A stretch of 64,000 nt of DNA from Cladochytrium replicatum (GCA_025526935.1 JAHLKD010000055.1:248001-312000); one strand, 5' to 3'; counted from the first letter of the stretch, positions 30,844-42,849 are shown. Notes: a model not told the origin generated them from the letters alone. Translations and numbers: made by a program.

Positions 30844-32550
30844 TCAAACATCCGGGCTCCATTGCAATTCCAGGCCGCTTGCCAGCCACCAGTCAAGTGA
30901 ATCTGTATACGCGAGCTCAGTTGCCTCGTCCATAGCCCGAGCGGACCACTTCAATTGAAGTCCACTCCTTGTCCACCAGTCGAGCACATCAATATGGCCA
31001 AAGGCGCTCGCACCATCCATAGCACTTTCTGACCACCGTAGTTCCAAACCACTGGCCATCCACCAGTTAAGAACAGATACATGCCCGTTGGAGCTCGCAT
31101 TATCCATTGGCCGGTGATCGTACTGCAGTTCGAGCCCACTGGATCTCCACCATTCAAGAACATCAATGAGCCCCTTTTGGCTGGAATGACGTAGAGCACC
31201 AGTGCTCTCCATAGGCAAACCATTGTCCCTCCACCAATTTAGGACCGGTACGCCAGCATCGTCCAACCTAAGATTCGTCCATTTCATTTCCTCGCCGCCT
31301 TCTTTCCACCATTCGAGTACTGCCACGTGGCCCCCACTGATCGCCTCACCAATCGGATTCCTAAACTTCATCTCGAGTCCGCTCTGCTTCCACCAATCTA
31401 GAACGGAAATATGCCCGTTCTTGCTTGCTCCATCCAATGCGTCTGAGCTCCAGCGCAGTTCCAGACCACTTGAATTCCACCAGTTAAGTACGTTGATATG
31501 ACCTTTCTCACTTGCGCCGTCCATGGCCTGATGACTCCAATTCAGCTCTAGTCCACTGGACCTCCACCAGTCAAGAACCATGATATGACCGCTGGAGCTT
31601 GCCCAATCCATCGCCCTTTCAGACAGAATCAAGGGAAGTCCAGATGATTTCCACCAATCGAGAATATGGACGTGTCCCTCTGAACTTGCCGCAGCGAGTC
31701 CGAACTCGATGTACTTCATCTCGAGTCCGCTGTCGCGCCACCAGTTCAAGACTTTGATGTGACCGTTTCTCCCGGCGTTATCCATTGCTCTAAAGCTCCA
31801 CTTGAGATCCAGCCCACTCGAAAGCCACCAATCGAGGACTTCTACATGGCCATACTCGCTAGCCTCATTCATCGCGCGTTCAGAAAAGTCAAGCTGAAAT
31901 CCGCTCGATTCCCACCATTCTAGAACGTCTAAATGAGCGTTCTTGCTCGCATCGTCCAAAGCATACTCGGTCCAACGCAAATCGAGCCCATTTGAAGACC
32001 ACCATTCGAGAACGTCAATATGGCCGTTCTTACTGGCATGATCCATCGCCAGCTCATACTTTAACGGCAACCCGCTGTTCAACCACCAATCAAGAACCTC
32101 GATGTGCCCCATCTCGCTCGCCTTGTCCATCGCGTCTTCCGAATACCACATCTTAAGCCCACTTCTCTTCCACCACTCGAGAACTTTAACGTGGCCGTTC
32201 TTACAGGCCAGTTCCACCGCAAGAGTGTTGTATTTGAGACTCAGTCCGCTCGTCAACCACCAATCGAGAACATGGACATGGCCCTTCCCACTTGCAGAAT
32301 TGAGCGCGTTTACAGTGCATCGACATCGAGAGGTGTGCTTTAGATGGAGTTCCAATGGATCGATTAAGCCTCTCGCGCTGGCATTGTCCATGGAAATGAT
32401 GTGGTGGATGAGAAGACTTTGTACGTGCCCTCGTCGCAGAGAGGTTGCAGCTTGGAAAGCCAGACGTGGACAGCCAGCCCATTCTGCGAGGGCTACCAGA
32501 ATAGAATCGATCAATTCGAGCGAAAGAGAAGGACAGCGGGCCATAGTCAT
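30844..32550 (-). CDS. 17-unit WW-repeat protein with F-box-like N-terminus
   Basis: Intronless frame. The start is placed at the ATG at 32550 (MTMARCPSLSLELIDSILVA); another in-frame ATG lies at 32637. The N-terminus LSLELIDSILVALAEWAG followed by AFQAATSLRR resembles an F-box-like helix. From about 32300 to the stop there are 17 units of about 29 residues, with consensus GH-x-x-VLDWW-x-x-SGL-x-LKWS-x-x-AMD-x-AS-x-N; the first starts GHVHVLDWWLTSGL. Unit 13 is shortened, and units 5 and 17 lose the GH pair. The pattern suggests ankyrin-like helix pairs with an unusual WW signature. It could be a substrate-binding platform for a ubiquitin ligase if the F-box reading is right; that is inference. 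Family function unknown. Confidence 0.75.
   Translation of the reverse strand: MTMARCPSLSLELIDSILVALAEWAGCPRLAFQAATSLRRGHVQSLLIHHIISMDNASARGLIDPLELHLKHTSRCRCTVNALNSASGKGHVHVLDWWLTSGLSLKYNTLAVELACKNGHVKVLEWWKRSGLKMWYSEDAMDKASEMGHIEVLDWWLNSGLPLKYELAMDHASKNGHIDVLEWWSSNGLDLRWTEYALDDASKNAHLDVLEWWESSGFQLDFSERAMNEASEYGHVEVLDWWLSSGLDLKWSFRAMDNAGRNGHIKVLNWWRDSGLEMKYIEFGLAAASSEGHVHILDWWKSSGLPLILSERAMDWASSSGHIMVLDWWRSSGLELNWSHQAMDGASEKGHINVLNWWNSSGLELRWSSDALDGASKNGHISVLDWWKQSGLEMKFRNPIGEAISGGHVAVLEWWKEGGEEMKWTNLRLDDAGVPVLNWWRDNGLPMESTGALRHSSQKGLIDVLEWWRSSGLELQYDHRPMDNASSNGHVSVLNWWMASGLELRWSESAMDGASAFGHIDVLDWWTRSGLQLKWSARAMDEATELAYTDSLDWWLASGLELQWSPDV
30850..32310 (-). repeat. Tandem array of 17 degenerate 87-nt coding repeats
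   Basis: Protein-coding tandem repeat, period about 87 nt (29 codons), inside the repeat gene. Units have diverged at the nucleotide level, but Trp-Trp, Gly-Leu and Ala-Met-Asp positions are strongly kept, so selection rather than recent amplification maintains the array. Confidence 0.8.
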
Positions 32551-32648
32551 ATTTAGATGACAAATCCGAGCAACAAGAATGAGTATTATTCGAATATTAG
32601 TAATAGCTGTGGAACAAGAGTCATCAGTTGCGTGCATCAATCAATCTA

Positions 32649-33140
32649 TCATACTACTATTTGCGTACCATGTCCACTTCGGGTCCAGTAAACTTTGTTT
32701 CCACATCTCAAGAACATCGAGTCTACCCCTCTGCTTTGCATAATGAATTGCATTTCCGCTCCAACCCGCTCTCCCCGGCTTGCCAAATCTATTATCAATC
32801 TAAATCCAGGCCGCTCACTTTCCGACCGCTCGTCAAATTTCAACCCCGTCCACCGCCTTTCCACCATGGAGTGCTTCTCGCTGACCCACATCGCTGCGGA
32901 CGTTCTGTACTTGATAGCAAGACTACTTTCTTTCCATCAATTCAAAACATCCAGATGACCATGCTTTGTTGCTTCGTTGATGGAGTAGATGTCCATCACA
33001 AATCCAGACCGCTCGACGTGGCCATTCGTGCTTGCTTTGTCCTAAATCCAAGACATGGACGAGACCGCGCTCGCTGGCTTCGTCCACAGAAAATATGCTT
33101 GTGGACCAGCTTCTTGGTAACACTCAACCCTGAAATCCAA
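32649..33140 (-). pseudogene. Relic of a WW-repeat protein
   Basis: Minus-strand fragments of the repeat family in several frames, such as SVDEASERGLVHVLDLG near 33080, HLDVLN near 32945, and repeat-like text near 32700. Stops and frame changes interrupt every unit. It lies just upstream of the long repeat gene in the same orientation, so it is probably a decayed tandem copy. Confidence 0.55.
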
Positions 33141-33497
33141 ACGCGGTTGCTCTGCCCAAACTAACCCAGGATCTGCACAATCACGGCGAGGTTATACGGG
33201 GGAGCAGTTCCCTTCTTCAGTGTTAAAGTTGGATGGTGGATTGCATTGACCAGTGTCATCTTCTACACTGTACTTTGTTGTTTTTTTAGGTCACCGTGTA
33301 ATCTAAAAGTCCACAGTATGTGATGTTCTTCACGCATCACGAATGTGTACGTTTCGCTCTCAAATCTAAACAGAAAAGCAAATTCGAATATGATACCAAC
33401 ACGCCATCGACGAGCACCTGCAAAAAACAAATCGCACCCACTCTTCCCCAAGAAACAGAGCTCACAAACAAAGTTTTCTTTTCAAAGCGCTACCGCT

Positions 33498-34854
33498 TTA
33501 GGCAAAACAAACCGCAACGACAGCTGCAAAGAGAGTCGCAAACAACGAAACAATGGCCCTAGGCTGAGCGGCGGATGACAGGTACGCAGAGTCCTTGTCA
33601 CCAGCGGGTGAGGGGGTGGTTTCACCTTCCACCTCTCCGGGAGTGGTCTCGTAGCTACCGTAGCCGCCGTAGCCTGCGCCAGAGGGAGTAGAGTCACCGC
33701 CCTCGACTGTCGCAGTCCCTTCGCACGGGGAGGTCGTTCGAGAGGGAGTGGTCTCTCCCCCTTGGACTTCACCGGTGGTCGCGTATCCGCCTTCGGGGTG
33801 GGCACCGCCGGCGGGGGTCGAGTTCTCACCTTCGACTTCGCCGGGGGTGGAGGTTTCGCAGGGGATCGTGGCGGGAGCGGTGGTCTCAACTCCGCTGACA
33901 TTGGGGGTGCTGGTAGCGTAGCCGCCAGCGGGGGTCGAGTCACCGCCTTGAACTGTTCCGGTGGGGGTGGTTGCGACAGTAGTGGTGGTGCAGGGAGTAG
34001 AGTCACCTCCTTGAACTGTACCAGGCGAAGTGGTTGCGACAGTAGTGGTGGTGCAGGGAGTAGAAGTATCGACGGTGGGCGTACCAGTGGGACTGGACAC
34101 CGGAGTGGACACCGCTGTGGTTGTGCATGGAGATGAAGTGGAAGTTCGGGCCATAGAAGTAGCGCCGGCCGAGGTGACCGCAGTCACGGTGGTCACAGAC
34201 GACGAGGGTAACGACGAAGTCGCGGCAGTAGCGGAGGACGACGAGACGACGGCTGAGGTGGTGGTGGCCGCAGAGGACGAGGGCACCGCCGACGTGGTAG
34301 TTGTGGTGGTCACAGACGACGAGGGGAACGCCGAGGTAGCCGAGGAAGACGGAATTTCCGAAGTGGGGGTGATCGAAGAAGCTGGGACAGAAGTGGTGGT
34401 AGTGGTAGTGGGCGACGCCTCCAATGTTGTGGTCGTAGTGGTGACCGGCACATCTGTAGTGGTCGTAGTGGTGACCGGCACATCTGTAGTGGTCGTAGTC
34501 GTAGTAGTGGTGGTGACAACCTCCGAGGTGGGCACAGTGGTAGTGGTGGTGGTGGTCACCGGCGGGATGGAGGTGATGGTAGCAGGGGGAGCTTTACAAT
34601 TGATATTAGCCTTCTTGTCCCAACAAAGGCAGTCACAAATACATACCATCACCAGGGTACGTAGCAGGCGGGCTGGGGTCAACCGGGCAAGTGCTAGGGA
34701 ATACGACTGCTTGGCGACGGAAAAACTGGCGATAAGAAGGTTGTAAGCTTTAGAACACGCAATGCACCGGTTAAGTACGTACGATAGGCGAGGCGTTAGC
34801 CTGGACTGCAGCGAGCACGATTGCCACGAGCGGGGCGATGACCGAGGAGCGCAT
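33498..34854 (-). CDS. Secreted mucin-like GPI-anchored wall protein
   Basis: Three exons (34854-34783, 34725-34647, 34591-33498) give 414 residues. Exon 1 encodes a signal peptide (MRSSVIAPLVAIVLAAVQA, then NASPI). The mature protein opens with a short Cys/Pro segment (RRQAVVFPSTCPVDPSPPA). It is then almost entirely Thr/Ser/Val/Pro: long Thr runs (about 34330-34570), imperfect repeats around TTTTVATT and TVQGGDSTP, and Gly/Tyr/Glu-rich text. The C-terminus AIVSLFATLFAAVVAVCFA is a hydrophobic tail typical of GPI attachment. Dense potential O-glycosylation suggests a wall or surface adhesin. There is no catalytic domain. The repeats are prone to length variation. Confidence 0.8.
33520..34570 (-). 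repeat. Thr/Ser-rich low-complexity coding repeats
   Basis: Within the mucin-like gene. Includes two near-identical 24-27-nt units encoding TTTTTTDVPV near 34440-34510 and repeated GGDST and TPCTTTTV blocks near 33930-34060. Such tracts usually vary in copy number between strains. Confidence 0.7.
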
Positions 34855-36600
34855 GTTGCAGTCAGTTGTATAGGATTCTAAAAGAGTAGGTATTCAAATG
34901 CGCTGAAGCAGTGGTTCCAGTAGGAAGAGCCGTGGATCGAGAGATAAAATTTGGAATAAAACAATGTTGGGCGAAAATTTGTGTTTTAGATAAAATATTA
35001 CTTGAAGGGTTTCATTCTGTAGATAATATGTGAAGTTGTAAAGCTAGTAAAGTCAAGTAGAAGTCACCGAGCTTTGAAATCAGCTACTTTAGTTTGGATT
35101 CACTCCGGTATCATTGCATCTCAAATTAAAGCATTTCTGGTACATCAGACTTTGTCCGCTCAATAACATGATGAATCTTGGCATTCGTGTGCTGGTGCAC
35201 ATTTGGGCATTCAGAATGTTCCTGACATTTTATTCATAGTGATGGTACACCTTGCGTTACTGAGTTTCCTTTTATCTGCTTCAATTGTCCAAGATGTTGT
35301 AGTTATTCTTGATAAATTTAGGGGGCAAGTTATGAAGTTCTGGTTCCTCAATCAGAGAGTAACTCACAATTCTCATCAATCTCTATGAGTTCTTGGAGCC
35401 TTTGAAAGGACAACATCATCTGTCAAGAGTGGCTGTCAATTGTACCGACTCCGGTTGATTACCTGCTGCTGTCCTTAAATTGCTTAGAGGACACCAATTT
35501 GAAAGCTATGCTTCTTCATCTATACGTCAGTATTGTCTAAGATAACTGCTTGATGCTGCCCGATTCTTTGTCACCCACCACCAAAAATGGAGGAAAGCAT
35601 TCTTCATGGTATGAAGGCGCAGCTTGTTTGAAACTATGTTTGTGACCTCAAGAGTCAGGGAAAGTTTAGTGATACCAGGGAAGTATGAGATTATTTGTGA
35701 AATATAGCTCTATCCTGGGATCAATGAAGGGGTCTTGAGGTTTGAACTGCTGCGATTCATTGGAGAGAAGAGCAAAGCAGATTTATGGAAGTAGCAAATC
35801 AGGATCAACAGCTCAGGCCACCATTTGAGAACCTTGGAATATGCCTAATCTTGCTTGCCTTGTCCAGCTGTGTTAGTCCAGGATTCAGTCCACTTGAATC
35901 CCACTATTCTGTGTCTACTCTCACCTGCGCATTCAACTACAGAATATCTGTAGAGCAAAGTGGTTGTCTTTGAACATCATGATCCGGTAGTTCTTGACGT
36001 TATACAAGAAAGGCAACCCAACATGAGAAAAGCAACCTTGAACTAGCATGACCAAACAAATAGTCAAAACCTGGTTTGGTATTTAGAGATGTGGCCCAAA
36101 TGAATTGTCAGGACTGATTTGGTAGAAATGTGGGAACATTCTTAAGTCCTACCAAACTAGTTGCACCAAAGGACTGGCAAGCCTCGAGAAAACTTGACAT
36201 CCACCAAATCACTTTTTCTTGCGTGCCCACACCACTTCACGGGTCAGCTAGAGTTTGAAAAACCGCAGAAACCCTGGGTCCGTCCATATATGCAACATGT
36301 CATTTAACCCACAGAAGTATCTATTCTGTCTACATCCACAAACTCTACATAATTTAAAAATCTATGTCAAACACATCTTATTCAACGTCAGCTTCAATGT
36401 CAGTGAGACAGGTTGCCTTCCTACATCAATGTACCCCATTTCGCTCTGCTGGAAGACTCATTGTGATTCAAAGCCACGGTCCAACGACTACCCAAGCGAG
36501 ATCACACAAGTGCTCCACTTCATTTCCAACCCACTGGACTTGCACTGATTGTCCACATTGAAAGCTCTGTATTCACTCTGAGTCTGGCTGAATAGCCCTC
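34855..36600. other. 1.75-kb gene-free AT-rich stretch
   Basis: Short open stretches only, rich in stops on both strands. No domain, terminal repeat or RNA gene recognised. The text after 36240 may be old mobile-element debris, but no diagnostic motif was found. Confidence 0.35.
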
Positions 36601-36621
36601 ATATGCCTTTGGATTCGGAGT

Positions 36622-37216
36622 TCAATAGATCAAAGGGGCCAAGTGCGCCGGTGTCGTCCATGGAGATAGTGTGGCATATGGACAATTCGAGATGAGGATA
36701 TTGTCAATGATCTCTGGTTTTTGCTGAGAAAGCAGGTCAGTGATGAATTTGGTCTCAACAAGCGTGGTGACGACTTTATAAAGCGAATAATCAAATATTA
36801 AGGCAGCTTTACTCCCACCATTTGACAACCTCAGGTTGCGCCAACGCAATTTCACTGGCTGTCCACTCTAGTTCGAGACCACTCCCTTTCCGCTACTCAT
36901 GAATCTCTATGTGATCATTTTTTGGTTGCATGATCATTTTTGGTTGCATAATCCAACGCAGATTTACTCCATTTTAGCACCAGTCAACTCTCCTTCCACC
37001 ATTCAAGGACTCTTACATGTCTATTCCGACTTGCCATATTGATCGCCTCGCAAGACCAATGCAAATTCCTGGAAGCTCTCTTTCTGGCCACCATTCGAAG
37101 ACCCAAAAGTGCCCATCCTCGCTCGCCCAATCCATTGCGTCGAAGGTCCACATTAATTCAAGAAACCACTGGAGAAAATGAACATGACCGTTCAAGCATG
37201 CATAATCCAGGATCAC
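36622..37216 (-). pseudogene. Relic of a WW-repeat protein
   Basis: Minus-strand fragments: LNGHVHFLQWFLELMWTFDAM and DWASEDGHFWVFEWWP (about 37085-37195) match two consecutive repeat units, and SGLELEWTASEIALAQPEVV (about 36830-36890) a third in another frame. Stops separate them. Same family as the 17-unit gene. Confidence 0.6.
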
Positions 37217-37494
37217 AAGATTGTGCTAATCCTCGGACAGTGGGCTGAGCAACTGGATTTCAGGGTTTTACCAAACAGCGGGCCAACAAGCTCATTTCGA
37301 TATTTGGACGGACGAAAGAATCCCCTTCCATCCGTGAGTCCCTTGCGTGTCCGTGTGTGACATGTAACAGTGAGACTCAATCAAATTCAAATATATTCCC
37401 ACGTGATCCTCCCCCGCTACTGTCCCTGTCCTACGGTGTGTTAAATCCCGACTATCGATTACGTCATCCCCCCTCTCTTGTTAAAGACTCGCCC

Positions 37495-37552
37495 TCCCAG
37501 ATCCAGATCCGAAGTTCTCTCTCCAATTCTCATCTCTCACATCTAAATCACC
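37495..37552 (+). promoter_or_regulatory. CT-rich leader before the perilipin-like gene
   Basis: The 58 bases before the ATG are strongly pyrimidine-biased, ending in ATCACC just before ATG, a good fungal start context. Such CT-rich leaders are common at highly expressed fungal genes. Confidence 0.4.
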
Positions 37553-38457
37553 ATGCCCAACGAGATCAACCCCAAGGCTGTCGAGGCTGCTGAGGCCGTC
37601 ATGAACGCTGTTGACGGTTACGTCCCCAAGGTTGTCAAGGACGCTTCCTCATACGCCGGTAAATATCTCTCCGACTCTTCTCCAATTCCTAGATCTAACT
37701 CAGATTCCTCAAGTCAACACCGGCTCTGCTTACCTCCCCGACATCGCAAAGAACATCGGCATCTACGCCATCAACACCGCGACTCAGGTCATCGAGTCCG
37801 GAATCTCGACTGCGACCTCAACACAGAAGGCCATCTCCGACAACGTCGCTGCCACTCGCGAGTTTGCCGCGCAGAAGGTCTCTCAGACCGTCGACATTGG
37901 AAAGGTTGCAGTCTCGGGCGCCACTACCACCATTTCTGCATACACCCCCTCCCCGGTCGCCCAACTAGTCACATCCGCAATCGACGGTGCTAAGGCCCTC
38001 CAGAAGGACCCCGTCGGCACAGTGAAGCCTTACATCCCCCTTTTCGTCATCAACGTTGGTACGTTTAATGAAAGAAAAGAGTGTTATGTCACGTTTGAAG
38101 AGGGAAAGGGAAGGTCAGCGTGATGAAACCAGATGGAATGCTGGTGACGAAAATGCGTGCGAGAAATTTGAGTGTTCTGTCACTGACATTAATACTGCAG
38201 GTGAAAAGACCTACGAGATTGTATCGCACACCGTTGAGACCACGCAGGCGAACATCTCCTCCACAGCAAAGTCCGTCTCGGACACCGTCCACACCGGGAG
38301 CGGCTTCATTGTCACCAAGGTCAACGGCACAGTCGAAACCATCACCCAAATCCCCGCAATCCAGAACGTGATCGAGCAGATCGAGAAACTCGTCAACCCC
38401 ATTCTGGCAAAGATCGGTGCAGGCCCCAAACCCGCCGCCGCTGAGCCCGAGAAGTAA
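37553..38457 (+). CDS. Perilipin-like / amphipathic-helix lipid-droplet protein (tentative)
   Basis: Exons 37553-37658, 37714-38058 and 38201-38457 give 235 residues in frame, starting MPNEINPKAVEAAEAVMNAV. No signal peptide or membrane span. The whole protein is predicted amphipathic helix with Ala/Thr/Ser/Val-rich, imperfect 11-residue-type periodicity (TATQVIESGISTATSTQKAI; QANISSTAKSVSDTVHTGS), broken by YTPSPVAQLV and PYIPLFVINVG. It ends in an Ala/Pro tail, PKPAAAEPEK. This resembles PAT/perilipin-type lipid droplet coat proteins, but a generic LEA- or apolipoprotein-like protein is possible. The upstream region is CT-rich immediately before the ATG and codon use favours C-ending codons, both signs of high expression. 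Confidence 0.55.
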
Positions 38458-40486
38458 ATCGCTTTCAATTGTGAAGAAGGAAGAAATCTTCGAAGGTTTT
38501 TTTGGGGAGGCTGATTTGGTTGGTTTTTACGGTGCACATATCCTTTGGTTTCCAGTTTTGCTGTTGTGATCATTGGCATTTGAGGTTCTTTATAGCTGGA
38601 GGTTTGGTTTGCTATGGTATATTTCCCTCCATAGCCCGCATAATCGTTCGTGATTCCCAAAAATATCTCATTTCTTTTGTTTTTGATATCCAGTTTGCTG
38701 GAGAGCATTGACTTCTCCATTTCCTTATTATTTTGTTTTTGCCATTGCCTCAATTCGGACATGTTCGTATCAGTCTCTGACCCATGGTTTTCCTTTGTGT
38801 GCTCGTTGGCCAGCCTTTCAGTTCACCAGAAAAGCAGCTAAATGTTTCTCTTTTTGGGCTAACAAAGTTGCGGTGCGAAGTGAAAGTGGGATACTGAACT
38901 AGCAGGAACGTGAATCCACCTTGCAACCTCATTATGACCATTTACCATTTTATTGGAGGTCGAATGAAATAAAACTGACCGAAGTTATTGCTAATCCACC
39001 AAGTGGTGGTGCAACAACTTGAACTACCTCGAAGACTTTTGGCTCGTCAATCTCCTTCATTCGCTGTTATTGACTTTAAGGGCTGTCTGAGTTATATACT
39101 TCAACTCCCCGCTGACAATAGTTATCGGTCCAGGTTCTCAATCTAAAAACCTCGACTCTCCACCAGTTCCAGAAGACATTTCAGGAACTGTTGGAGAGTC
39201 AATATGAACGTGGGTACACAAATGCTTCCCTTGCTGACATCTCGCTTTTCTGTTTGAATGTCACAACCGGTATTGACGAAGTTAACTGAGGAAGAACAGA
39301 AAAACAATGTTGAATGCGACCAAATGAGAGCCCACCAACTTGAGATAAGATGGGAGCAAGAAATTGAGGTGGTTTTTAAAGGCGACAATAGCTGTTTACA
39401 GGAGTGATTGCCTCAAAATTAACGAGGAAGAGCAGTGTGGCAGAAAACGGAATCAAATGTTCCTCTAACATCCTACTCTAGAGGCCACTGGAAGAAATCT
39501 TTGCTCGCTCAAGTTCGGCCACCCATATATGATCCCTTCGATAATTGGGTATTCGGTCGAACTCCAATAGGGATAACTGTCTGTGAAACATCGAATGCCT
39601 TGACCAGAACGAGCTCATGCACAATGACCACGGGATCAGCTTGTGAGTGCTCACCAGTGCCAGCCTCTCTCGCACGAACCCATCTAAAACATTATTGTGC
39701 TCGTGAGAGATTGCGAGGTACTTGATTTTATTCGGGAACTTATTTCCATTGACAGCCTCGTGTTGCTTTGTGTTCAGCAGTAGACACGGCTTGTTGCTCG
39801 TGTGGTACTATTCGGGTAGGAGCTCAGAAGTGCTGCGGACGTGCCCGAGCTTTCGTTCCCAATACTGGTCGAGGGCGTGCCATGCGGTTCGAAATGGGAG
39901 AAGGGTCAGGTTAAGTCGGATCTGCTCACCGTATCCGGAGGTCCAACCACGGCACAACCTGGTGTACCAAAGTTTGGATTGAATCCCTTGAACTACCGAA
40001 ACTCTAAAACTGGGCTCACTGTTGCTTTGCTCACAAATTGATGAAACTGCGGCTCAAACCAATGGACAGGAGATCCGTCACCACTTGACATTACGAATTG
40101 CGTCCGCTTTTGAGGGTCTTTTCCATTTCTTAACAAACAACTCTTCCGCGAAAATTGTCCCAAATTCGCTCCAGCATCAAACCAACGAGTCCGTGATTCA
40201 AACCAACAAACGAGTACCGTGTTTCAGCCGGTTACAGCTTCAAATGTCAGAAAACATATTACAACAAAAGTGCGCCGATTTATATTTTGGCCACGTTTGC
40301 ATTTTGCTGTGCTGAGTGCTGTGTTCAATATCCAACTCACACTGTCACTCTGCACAGGCAGGTTAGAACAATCCGGTGTTGTGATTCTTGAGCCAATATA
40401 CATGACGGATTAATGTGCTATGGTTCAAACCATTGCACAAAAGTTCTACAATCAACCGTGACCGGAATCAATGTATATCCCACCAT
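38458..40486. other. 2-kb gene-free region
   Basis: Between the convergent perilipin-like and PEX5 genes. Only short open stretches (for example 39435-39725 and 39722-39982) without family resemblance or credible introns. Confidence 0.35.
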
Positions 40487-42849
40487 TAAAACTCAAACTC
40501 CCCTCGGAATTGTCCCAAATCCGCACCAGCGTACGCCTTTTCCGCAAGATCCTGTCGGTCCATCTGAAGAAACAGAAACGTGATTAAGCACACCATCGCT
40601 TAACGACAGGAAGGAAAGCTTACAAGAACAAAAGTGCGTCGAAGAGTGTTCCACAGGTTTACGCTCACGTTGTTTTCCGTTGAGCCGCCCCTTCCCCCTG
40701 GGAAATCAGCACCGCCGGCGACACCAGGACCAGCCGCGGGTGGTTCGACCACATGGAGTGCCAAAGCACCCAGGAGGTGTTCCACAGCCTCTTCGTACAC
40801 GCCTATATTGATGCACGATACTCCGAGGTTGTACCGTCCACGTACAAAGGTCGGTTTGATCGACAGCGCCTGATGGTACGCCGAGATAGCTTCCTCGCCT
40901 GAATTTCTATCAGCCATCCAGTTAACACTATCAAAAAGCAACTCACTGTTCCCAGAGTTGGCGAGGGTGGCACCGAGGCGATTCCAGAGCACGTAGTCTC
41001 CTGGCCTCACGCTCAGGGCACAACGGAAGCAGTCAACAGCCTTTTCGAATTCTGCAGAGTTGTAGAACAAAACACCGAGTCCGACTTGGACGTCGGCGTC
41101 GATGTCGCTTGTTTTGACGTCGTCGGAAGTCGAAGTCGTGCTCACGGTCGGCTGGGCAGCATGCGAGCGTCCAAGACGCGCGGCTTCAAGGAAGAGGCTC
41201 GTGACGTGTTTCTGGAGGTCGATGGCGGAGAGCGGGGAAACGGAGGTGGGGACTGGAATAGAAGGATACTGGGTTTTGATGTATCGTTCGAGGGTGGTGT
41301 AGGCTTGGATATCCTGGCTCTCATTAGTGTAGGACACCGCCAAAGCCTGATAAATAAAAAACTTCCTTAGTATCTAACAAGGGTTGTCGGTAACTATTCT
41401 CTTACCATAAGAGCCTTCAAGTTTTGTGGGTTCTCTTGCACACACCGCTGCAACGCGGCGATAGCCGCCTCCTCTTTCTCATTCTCAGCCTGACACAGAC
41501 CCAAATACATCCACGCCTGCTCGTCTCTCTCGTCTCTCTGGCAAGCAGCCTCGAAAGCTAAAGCGGCCTCACTCAAGTTCCCGCCATCCATCATCCGCAA
41601 ACCAACTCCCAACGGATCCGGATGCGCGAGGTACGGGTTCTCCTTCTCAAACACGTAGGGTGCAAGCGGCGCGGTGACTGGATCGGGATCCGTGATCGAC
41701 TCGGCATGGGAAGGTAACCACTCATTGTTGAAATCCTGCTCCCAATCTCTCGCTGCACCAAGCTCCTTGTCCTGTTGGACCATGTCGCTCCAGAGCGAGT
41801 TAAACTTCTCCATAAACTCCGGATCCATCATTCCGTCCTCGCCCGCTTCTGCCCTCAACTTGTCGAATTGCGCAGCCCAATCTGTGACGTCGTTTCCGGA
41901 GGGAATTGTGAGCGGTTCCTTGCCTTTTGAAGTCAGTGTCGCAGAAACCTCTTCAAAATGTTTGGACCATTCTTGTTCCAGGACAGCGTTGTGGTGCTCT
42001 TGGAAGGCACGTTCGAGTTCAGGATGAGAGGACTCCGCTGGGATGCTGGAGAGGCTGCCGCCGTGGCTCTGCATGAACTCGTCCCGCCATTCTTCACTCG
42101 GAAAATTTAGTGAATGGACCACTAAAAGCTGATTTTTGTTTGGGTTTTACCAGCTGGTGGTCCACGCGCTACAACGTGCTTGTTAAAAACTTCCTCGAAT
42201 TCAGCGTTGCTGCCGCTGCCACCTGCACCTCCATGGAATCGACCGAACTCGTCTGCCCATCCTGAATAACAAGTATGAATCCTTTGCATTCGACATACTC
42301 ACTTATCCTTCAAGCTATACCTGCAGGGTGCAATGGTGCGGGAGCGGAAAATTGTCGCTCGAGGTGCCTCTCGAGGTCCGGCAATGAGTGGTGGGACAAA
42401 TGCGTCAGTTGTACTGCTGCCGGTGGCCCATTGCTCAGAAATTCATCGACAAACTAAAGAAAGCGTAAATCCTCAATTATTGATAATTTAAGGCGATTCT
42501 CTTCACTTACTCGAGATTCATTGAACACCGCTTGTCGACCAGGTCGCTAAGTCGGATAAAAATTGGTGCGATTCACCAAGCACGCAAAGAAGCCGGAGAA
42601 TGAGTTCTAAAACTTCAGTTAAAAATTCATCACTTACGGAGCTTTGCCCTGCAATGATCGGGTCAACCGGTCTGAACGCCTGCCAAATGCGGATGGTAAG
42701 TCAAGCTTACTAAGTGCTCATCATGAATAACCGATGCATGCACAAACCTGCGACGCAGCCGAGTCCTTCTCGAGGTGGCTGACCAGCTTTGAGAAGTTGT
42801 TTCCGGTGGAGCATTCTGCCCCCGAACCGACGAAGGATTCGAATGACAT
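40487..42849 (-). CDS. PEX5: Peroxisomal targeting signal 1 receptor
   Basis: Cycling import receptor that binds C-terminal SKL-type signals through its TPR domain. The ATG at 42849 gives MSFESFVGSGAECSTGNNF, with the conserved Cys at position 13 used for monoubiquitination and recycling. Small exons follow, then Pex14-binding WxxxF motifs: WADEF, WRDEF, WSKHF, WAAQF and WEQDF (41750-42240). The TPR domain spans 40600-41640 (WMYLGLCQAENEKEEAAIAAL, LWNRLGATLANSG, GRYNLGVSCINIGVYEEAVE). A 48-nt stop-free intron lies at about 40895-40943. The last exon, MDRQDLAEKAYAGADLGQFR followed by GEFEF, is the canonical end. No PEX7-binding insertion was recognised. Starts 127 bp from the divergent CFAP119 gene. 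Confidence 0.92.

Noticed and set aside
30257-30958. Long plus-strand open frame overlapping the end of the DUF1308 gene
   Set aside because: It is an out-of-frame shadow of the C7orf25-like gene and of the antisense acidic tail; composition is His/Arg/Leu-rich with no family resemblance.
34030-34746. 238-codon plus-strand frame rich in Val
   Set aside because: Mirror image of the Thr-rich mucin-like gene on the minus strand (ACC/ACT codons read as GGT/AGT/GTG); the minus frame has the signal peptide, introns and GPI tail.
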